Positions 59,179 to 64,000 of a DNA stretch of 64,000 nt are shown here, one piece after another (position 1 is the first letter of the stretch; each line of letters opens with the position of its first letter). Origin of the DNA: Listeria kieliensis (GTDB lineage Bacteria; Bacillota; Bacilli; Lactobacillales; Listeriaceae). The stretch spans positions 186,001-250,000 of the forward strand of contig NZ_LARY01000001.1 in the NCBI RefSeq assembly GCF_003369925.1. Direction: 5' to 3'. A program made the position numbers and the translations under genes. The notes below the pieces were generated by a model. It saw only the letters and a program-made list of their open reading frames with translations. It was not told the DNA's origin and made no database searches.

Positions 59179-60528
59179 ATGAGTAAGCATTACGATTATA
59201 TTGCAATTGGCGGAGGAAGCGGAGGAATTGCTTCTTCCAACCGAGCTGGGATGCACGGCAAAAAAGTCGCACTTGTTGAACCCGTTCATCTTGGAGGAAC
59301 TTGTGTGAACGTAGGTTGCGTCCCTAAAAAAGTGATGTGGTACGGGGCAGATATTAAAGAAGGTATGGAAAAGTTAGGACCTGCTTACGGCTTAACTGGG
59401 GAAGTCTCATTTGATTTTGGAACCCTTGTTTCAAACCGTGAGAAATATATTGATCGCTTGCATGGACTTTATCAACAAGGTCTAGATAGCAATCATGTAG
59501 ACGTTCTTCGTGGCTATGCGCGCTTTATAGATGCTAAAACCATTGAAGTAAATGGCGAGCGCTACACGGCAGATCACATTTTGATAGCGACAGGCGGAAA
59601 ACCCGCTATTCCAGCTATCAAAGGAGCTGAATACGGTATCGATTCAAATGGCTTTTTTGCAATGAAAGAACTGCCAAAACGTGTGGCTGTTGTTGGAGCT
59701 GGCTATATTGCAGTGGAACTGGCTGGAATTTTAAATGCCTTTGGAACGGAGACGCATCTTTTCGTCAGAAAACATGCACCGCTTCGTTCGTTTGATCCAA
59801 TGATTTCAGAAACACTCGTTGAACTTATGGAAAAAAATGGACCAACACTTCATACACATGCTGTTCCAAAAGAAATTGTGAAAAATGAAGATGGTAGTTT
59901 GATGCTTGAACTGGAAGACGGACGGACACAAACAGTTGATAAAGTCATTTGGGCGATCGGGCGAAAACCTGTGACAGATACGATGGCGATTGAAAATGCT
60001 GGAGTTAAACTTACTGAATCGGGATTCATCGAAGTGGATAAATACCAAAACACAAATGTTCCAGGTATCTATGCGATTGGTGACGTAACTGGCCATGTGG
60101 AATTAACTCCGGTTGCGATTGCAGCTGGAAGAAGGCTTTCTGAGCGACTCTTTAACGGTAAACTTGATGAGCATCTCGATTATGACTTAATTCCAACGGT
60201 CGTATTCAGCCATCCGCCTATTGGTACGATTGGACTTACTGAACCAGAAGCGATTCAGAAATATGGAGAAAAAGACATCAAAGTTTATCAATCTTCGTTT
60301 ACTTCGATGTATACGGTAATTACAGAACACCGCGAACCATCCCGAATGAAGTTGATTTGTGAAGGGAAAAATGAACGCATCGTCGGCTTGCACGGAATTG
60401 GAACAGGCATGGATGAACTCTTACAAGGCTTTGCCGTTGCGATCAAGATGGGGGCAACAAAAGCCGACTTTGATAATACGGTTGCAATCCATCCGACAAG
60501 CGCAGAAGAATTTGTAACAATGCGTTAA
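59179..60528 (+). CDS. gor: glutathione-disulfide reductase
   Basis: FAD/NADPH disulfide reductase. ATG 59179 after GGAGG. 449 residues: FAD motif [10 protein letters not shown] near 11, redox pair Cys42-Cys47 in [14 protein letters not shown] motif GAGYIAVEL near 173, and C-terminal HPTSAEEF with catalytic His. Listeria makes glutathione with GshF, so a real substrate exists. 34 bases before the next gene, so probably co-transcribed. Confidence 0.93.
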   Translation: MSKHYDYIAIGGGSGGIASSNRAGMHGKKVALVEPVHLGGTCVNVGCVPKKVMWYGADIKEGMEKLGPAYGLTGEVSFDFGTLVSNREKYIDRLHGLYQQGLDSNHVDVLRGYARFIDAKTIEVNGERYTADHILIATGGKPAIPAIKGAEYGIDSNGFFAMKELPKRVAVVGAGYIAVELAGILNAFGTETHLFVRKHAPLRSFDPMISETLVELMEKNGPTLHTHAVPKEIVKNEDGSLMLELEDGRTQTVDKVIWAIGRKPVTDTMAIENAGVKLTESGFIEVDKYQNTNVPGIYAIGDVTGHVELTPVAIAAGRRLSERLFNGKLDEHLDYDLIPTVVFSHPPIGTIGLTEPEAIQKYGEKDIKVYQSSFTSMYTVITEHREPSRMKLICEGKNERIVGLHGIGTGMDELLQGFAVAIKMGATKADFDNTVAIHPTSAEEFVTMR

Positions 60529-60562
60529 ATAGTGTTGAAAAGAAAATTGAAGGAGGGATATC

Positions 60563-61237
60563 ATGCCAGAGAAATTAGCTCTTTATTTTGTGAGACATGG
60601 TCAAACGTATTTAAATAAAAATTTGAGGATGCAAGGCTGGGCAGATACACCATTAACCCCAGAAGGCGCTGAAAAGGTGCGGGAAAGCGGGCGTGGTCTT
60701 TCAGATACAGAATTCGTTGCTGCCTATAGCAGTGATTTACACCGAACGATTTCTACGGCGGAAATTTTGCTCCATGAAAATAAACACGCTTTCGGGCTGC
60801 AGCTTGAACCACGCAAAGAATTTCGTGAAACCTTTTTTGGTTCTTTTGAGGGGGAAAAAAGTGATGTCGCTTGGAACGAAATTGCTCGGGCGAATGGCTA
60901 CGCCTCCCAAGAAGATTTTATGGCACATGAAGATGTACGGGGCATGATGAACGCAACCAAGAAAGCTGATCCAACAGGAGACGCGGAAGATTTTATGACT
61001 TTTTGGACGCGAGTTGAACAAGGCTTTTTACATGTTATCAATCGACATCGTGATACGGGTGGCAATATTTTGATTGTTGCGCACGGCAATACGATCCGAA
61101 ATATTGTTCATGAGCTTGAGCCTTCCATCACGGAAAGCTTTGTTCTCGACAATGCAAGTGTAACAGTATTGGTTTATGAAAAAGGTTTATTTAAAGTAGA
61201 ACGTTTAAACGATATTTCGCATTTTGCGGCAGAATAA
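60563..61237 (+). CDS. histidine phosphatase (phosphoglycerate mutase family)
   Basis: 224 residues with catalytic FVRHGQTYLN (His near 12), YSSDLHRTISTAEILL near 56, and AHGNTIRNI near 169. Acts on a phosphate ester, identity unknown. GAAGGAGGG before ATG. Follows gor. Confidence 0.88.
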   Translation: MPEKLALYFVRHGQTYLNKNLRMQGWADTPLTPEGAEKVRESGRGLSDTEFVAAYSSDLHRTISTAEILLHENKHAFGLQLEPRKEFRETFFGSFEGEKSDVAWNEIARANGYASQEDFMAHEDVRGMMNATKKADPTGDAEDFMTFWTRVEQGFLHVINRHRDTGGNILIVAHGNTIRNIVHELEPSITESFVLDNASVTVLVYEKGLFKVERLNDISHFAAE

Positions 61238-61266
61238 AAAGTAGGGCAGCTTGCCCTACTTTTTAT
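61236..61266. terminator. bidirectional terminator
   Basis: AAAAAGTAGGGCA / TGCCCTACTTTTT with a three-base loop; the converging minus-strand gene stops inside it. Confidence 0.92.
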
Positions 61267-62435
61267 TTGCTTGATTCAGTTTCTGGCGTAGCATCAGCTG
61301 GTGGACTTGAATCGTCACCACTATCATCCTCGCCTAAATGTTTCTTCCCTTCACGGCGAAGCTGAATGAGCTTGACAACGTTGACAATGATGGTTTTTAC
61401 GACCGCGTAAAGCGGCACGCCAAGTACCATTCCCAGTAAACCCGCTAGGTTTCCTGCCACGAGTAAAATCACGATAATGGTTAGCGGATGAATTTTGAGC
61501 GAACGGCCCATGATAAGCGGTTGTAGCACGTTTCCATCTAGTTGTTGTACGATCACGACCACAATAATTACGAGCAAAGCTTGAAGCGGCGAAGTGAAAA
61601 GTGCGACTAACACGGCAGGCGCTGCTCCAATAACTGGCCCGAGGTAAGGGATGATATTCGTTGCTCCTGCGATAAATGCGAACAATAGGCCATAAGGTTG
61701 CCCGATGATTAAATAGCCGATAAAGGTCAAAATACCAACGACTAAGCAATCAAGAGCTTGCGAACTGATATAAGTCGAAAGTGTTTTGTTCATTTCTTGA
61801 ATGATTTTTTTAGCATCTGGACGGATAAATTTCGGGAAAAACTTTTCAAGTGAATCCATAAAACGGTGCCCGTCTTTAAACATGTAAAGTAAGATAAACG
61901 GCACTGTGACAAGTACCATCACAAAGCTTGTAATAAAGCTTGCAACAGCCCCAATTCCCGTTGAAACACCGTCTAAGACGATATTCATGATTTTAGGAAT
62001 GGAAATATTAGCTTTGCTTAGTTCACCTTGGATGTCTAAATTTTTGAATGGCGAATCTTTAATAAGCGCATTGAACCATTTTTCAAAATCTGTCCAGTAG
62101 CCAGGCAAAGCTTTTGCAAGTGAAGCAATTTGGTTGGCAAGCACAGGACCAATTTGAATAACTGCAAGTGTGAATAAAATGATAAACACAATAAAAATTA
62201 AAATAATGCCAAGGACACGCGGGACTTTTCGTTTTTCAAGAAATTCAACAAGCGGATTAAACATGTAAAACAAAAATCCAGAAACTAAAATTGGCAAGAA
62301 TAGCGTCGAGATAATCACCCCAATGGGCGAGAATATGTATTTCATTTGTAAGAGTAAAAAGACGATCGCTACAATGGCCAAAATTTCAACGGTCCAAAAG
62401 AATAATTTACTCTCGCGAAAACGTGAATTCTTCAT
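61263..62435 (-). CDS. AI-2E family transporter (PerM-like)
   Basis: 390-residue membrane protein with about eight helices: two or three near the N-terminus, a long extracellular stretch (about 110-150), and the conserved end with VGILTFIGYLIIGQPYGLLFAFIAG near 230 and IPYLGPVIGAAPAVLVAL. The C-tail is acidic and disordered (GEDDSGDDSSPPADATPETE). Family includes exporters of autoinducer-2 and Na+/H+-type antiporters; which applies here is unknown. GGGAGAATGGA before ATG. Confidence 0.88.
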   Translation of the reverse strand: MKNSRFRESKLFFWTVEILAIVAIVFLLLQMKYIFSPIGVIISTLFLPILVSGFLFYMFNPLVEFLEKRKVPRVLGIILIFIVFIILFTLAVIQIGPVLANQIASLAKALPGYWTDFEKWFNALIKDSPFKNLDIQGELSKANISIPKIMNIVLDGVSTGIGAVASFITSFVMVLVTVPFILLYMFKDGHRFMDSLEKFFPKFIRPDAKKIIQEMNKTLSTYISSQALDCLVVGILTFIGYLIIGQPYGLLFAFIAGATNIIPYLGPVIGAAPAVLVALFTSPLQALLVIIVVVIVQQLDGNVLQPLIMGRSLKIHPLTIIVILLVAGNLAGLLGMVLGVPLYAVVKTIIVNVVKLIQLRREGKKHLGEDDSGDDSSPPADATPETESSK

Positions 62436-62556
62436 TCCATTCTCCCTTCTTATTTTTATTCTAGTTTAGCATGATTTAAGGGGTTTGGCTATTTCAAATT
62501 GACTTCTTTTTCGAACTGTTATATCGTTATTATAATAAGAAAGAAGGTGTTGCACG

Positions 62557-62961
62557 GTGTTGCTTCAAATTCATTTAGAAAGTGAAGAACCGATTTACAT
62601 GCAGATTTGCAACCAAATTATTGAAGGAATTGCAAAAGGTGGATATTCTCCAGGTGAAAAACTTCCTTCCGTGCGCAAACTTGCGGCTGATATTGGCATT
62701 AATTTTCATACTGTTAACAAGGCCTATCAACGGCTTGAACGAGAAGGGTTTATTGAAATTCATCGTAAACAAGGAGTATCGATTCCTTCACAAGGTGTTG
62801 AAATAGCAGATGTAACTCGTTTACAAACCCTAAACCAAAAATTGCGTCCGATTGTCGCTGAGGCGATCGCTCGTTCTGTTTCCGAACAAACTTTTAGGCA
62901 GACATGTCATGAGCTTTACGAAGAATTCCAAGCAAGCGAGCGGGAGAATGAAGCCCAATGA
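62557..62961 (+). CDS. GntR-family regulator, YtrA type
   Basis: 134-residue repressor: winged helix (about 10-75, LPSVRKLAADIGINFHTVNKAYQRLE) plus a short helical C-terminal part with no ligand-binding domain, which is the YtrA subgroup. GTG start after GAAGGTG. The stop overlaps the next ATG (ATGA), so it likely controls that membrane-protein gene. Confidence 0.88.
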   Translation: MLLQIHLESEEPIYMQICNQIIEGIAKGGYSPGEKLPSVRKLAADIGINFHTVNKAYQRLEREGFIEIHRKQGVSIPSQGVEIADVTRLQTLNQKLRPIVAEAIARSVSEQTFRQTCHELYEEFQASERENEAQ

Positions 62962-64000
62962 ATTTTGTTACCTTCAGCTTTAATTTGGGGTTACTAGCCA
63001 TTATTTTAAGTGCTGTGCCTTTTGTGACAAGAAGGTCAGAATGTTTTGGTGTCAATGTAGGAACCAAATTAAGTTATTCCAATCAATTACTTAGATGGAA
63101 GCGACAATATCTACTTTTGATGGGCTCATTTGCCGCCGTTTTCTTTTTATTTGCATGGATAATTCCTTGGTTTTTAGGTATATTAATTTTTTATCTCGTT
63201 TTTAGTTTTGGCCTTTACTTAATTTATCATTTTCGAACGAAATCTTGGAAAAAGAAGCAAATAGCAAATGGAAACTTGAAGGAGCAAGCTACCGTTATTG
63301 TAGAAGCTTCTGGTGACAAAGAGGAAAGTATTCTCCCCAGTTGGTATTATTTCGTTCTCTTTTTCCTTTTTTTGCTAACTCTTTTTTTAACGTTTATGCT
63401 TTATAAACAGGCACCTGCTAAATTCCCTGCTTACTGGAAGCTAAATGGTGTATTTGAAATTGAAAAGGACAAAACGCCTGTTAGTGCATCAATCTGGCCA
63501 GCTTCCCAGTTCTTTACAATTCTTACTTTTCTTGGGATCCACCTGACGATTCGGAAAAGCAAACGAATCATTGACTTAGATGATCCTGATATTTCGCTAG
63601 AACGTATGAAACGTGCGAATGCCTTATATAGCAGGTTTATGTTTGGGATAAGTCTTTTAATGGTCTCCTTTTTTGGCTTTTTGCAATGCTCCTTTTTGCT
63701 AAATTGGAGTTGGACCACAGTTCGAGTAGGGTCTATTTTACTTTGGCTCTTTCTTTTGATCGCGTTTTTTTGGCTGACTTTTTTTGTGGGGCAGGGCGGA
63801 AGTAGGCTCAAAGTGATGGGGATTCGACGAGAACGAAAAATGGTGCAAAAAGATGATCACTACTGGAAACTAGGGATATTTTACTTTAACCGTTTAGATC
63901 CGGCTTTATTTATTGAAAAAAGATTTGGGATTGGGTGGACCGTCAATTTAGCAAGACCAATTATCTGGCTAATATTGCTTATTGTGTTAGTTATAGCTGG
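62958..64000 (+). CDS. DUF1648/DUF5808-like membrane protein, 3' end outside window
   Basis: Open frame from ATG 62958 to the window edge, 347 codons with no stop. Several membrane helices (about 3-20, 50-95, 120-150, 180-200, 225-270). Near residue 290 it reads DDHYWKLGIFYFNRLDPALF, then EKRFGIGWTVNLARP, which I recognise as the DUF5808 pattern; the middle resembles DUF1648. Such proteins are often paired with YtrA-type GntR regulators, as here (ATGA overlap). Function unknown. Confidence 0.82.
   Translation, partial: MNFVTFSFNLGLLAIILSAVPFVTRRSECFGVNVGTKLSYSNQLLRWKRQYLLLMGSFAAVFFLFAWIIPWFLGILIFYLVFSFGLYLIYHFRTKSWKKKQIANGNLKEQATVIVEASGDKEESILPSWYYFVLFFLFLLTLFLTFMLYKQAPAKFPAYWKLNGVFEIEKDKTPVSASIWPASQFFTILTFLGIHLTIRKSKRIIDLDDPDISLERMKRANALYSRFMFGISLLMVSFFGFLQCSFLLNWSWTTVRVGSILLWLFLLIAFFWLTFFVGQGGSRLKVMGIRRERKMVQKDDHYWKLGIFYFNRLDPALFIEKRFGIGWTVNLARPIIWLILLIVLVIA

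Overview
The window looks like a piece of chromosome from a Listeriaceae bacterium, most likely a Listeria species (possibly of the sensu lato group). The evidence is moderate-to-low GC, strong AGGAGG-type ribosome binding sites, a single-site LMCA1-type calcium ATPase, and gene order. The order cshA ... ydbS-ydbT ... acpS-alr-mazEF-rsbRSTUVW-sigB-rsbX-tex-sprT is the Bacillus/Listeria arrangement, and hemY beside acpS and SMR genes beside ddl-murF are as I remember them from Listeria. These synteny statements come from memory, not from a search. I see no prophage, insertion sequence, integrase or CRISPR array.

Layout. (a) 1-7.8 kb: end of an EamA transporter, the Ca2+ P-type ATPase, a glutamine-type ABC transporter (fused receptor/permease plus ATPase) and three genes of unknown function. 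(b) 7.8-12.3 kb, minus strand: a beta-glucoside locus of AraC regulator, orphan PTS EIIC with a catabolite-repression site, and a GH3 beta-glucosidase broken by one in-frame amber codon. (c) 12.4-17.2 kb: TetR regulator with a perfect operator palindrome and a paired SMR exporter, then ddl, murF and an esterase. (d) 17.2-21.8 kb: a second beta-glucoside locus (ROK kinase, RpiR regulator, EIIC, GH1 phospho-beta-glucosidase). (e) 21.8-32 kb: cshA with a long leader, two membrane proteins, a large YhgE/Pip protein behind a cysteine-poor Rrf2 regulator, a preQ1-I riboswitch with a queT-like transporter, a frame-disrupted small secreted protein, and ydbS-ydbT. (f) 32-46.2 kb: cystine-type ABC transporter, hemY-acpS-alr-mazEF, the whole sigma-B module, tex and sprT. 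(g) 46.3-46.5 kb: tRNA-Asn and tRNA-Ser. (h) 46.6-64 kb: der-gpsA-phosphatase-hup, nfeD-floA, a yybP-ykoY (Mn2+) riboswitch before a novel-looking membrane protein, OsmC-like protein, leucine dehydrogenase, FtsW/RodA, a second cysteine phosphatase, an amino-acid permease, glutathione reductase, a histidine phosphatase, an AI-2E family exporter and a GntR/DUF1648-type pair running off the end.

How it fits together. Several blocks serve the envelope (ddl, murF, alr, FtsW/RodA, floA) and stress control: sigma-B partner switching with a sigma-B-type promoter inside its own operon, MazEF, CshA, Tex and glutathione reductase. Two sugar loci carry catabolite-repression sites but lack their own EIIA/EIIB, so they must borrow those proteins. 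Two metabolite-sensing RNAs are clear. The manganese riboswitch places an uncharacterised two-domain membrane protein under metal control, and I regard it as the most promising lead. Most genes are closed by strong intrinsic terminators, several shared by converging genes.
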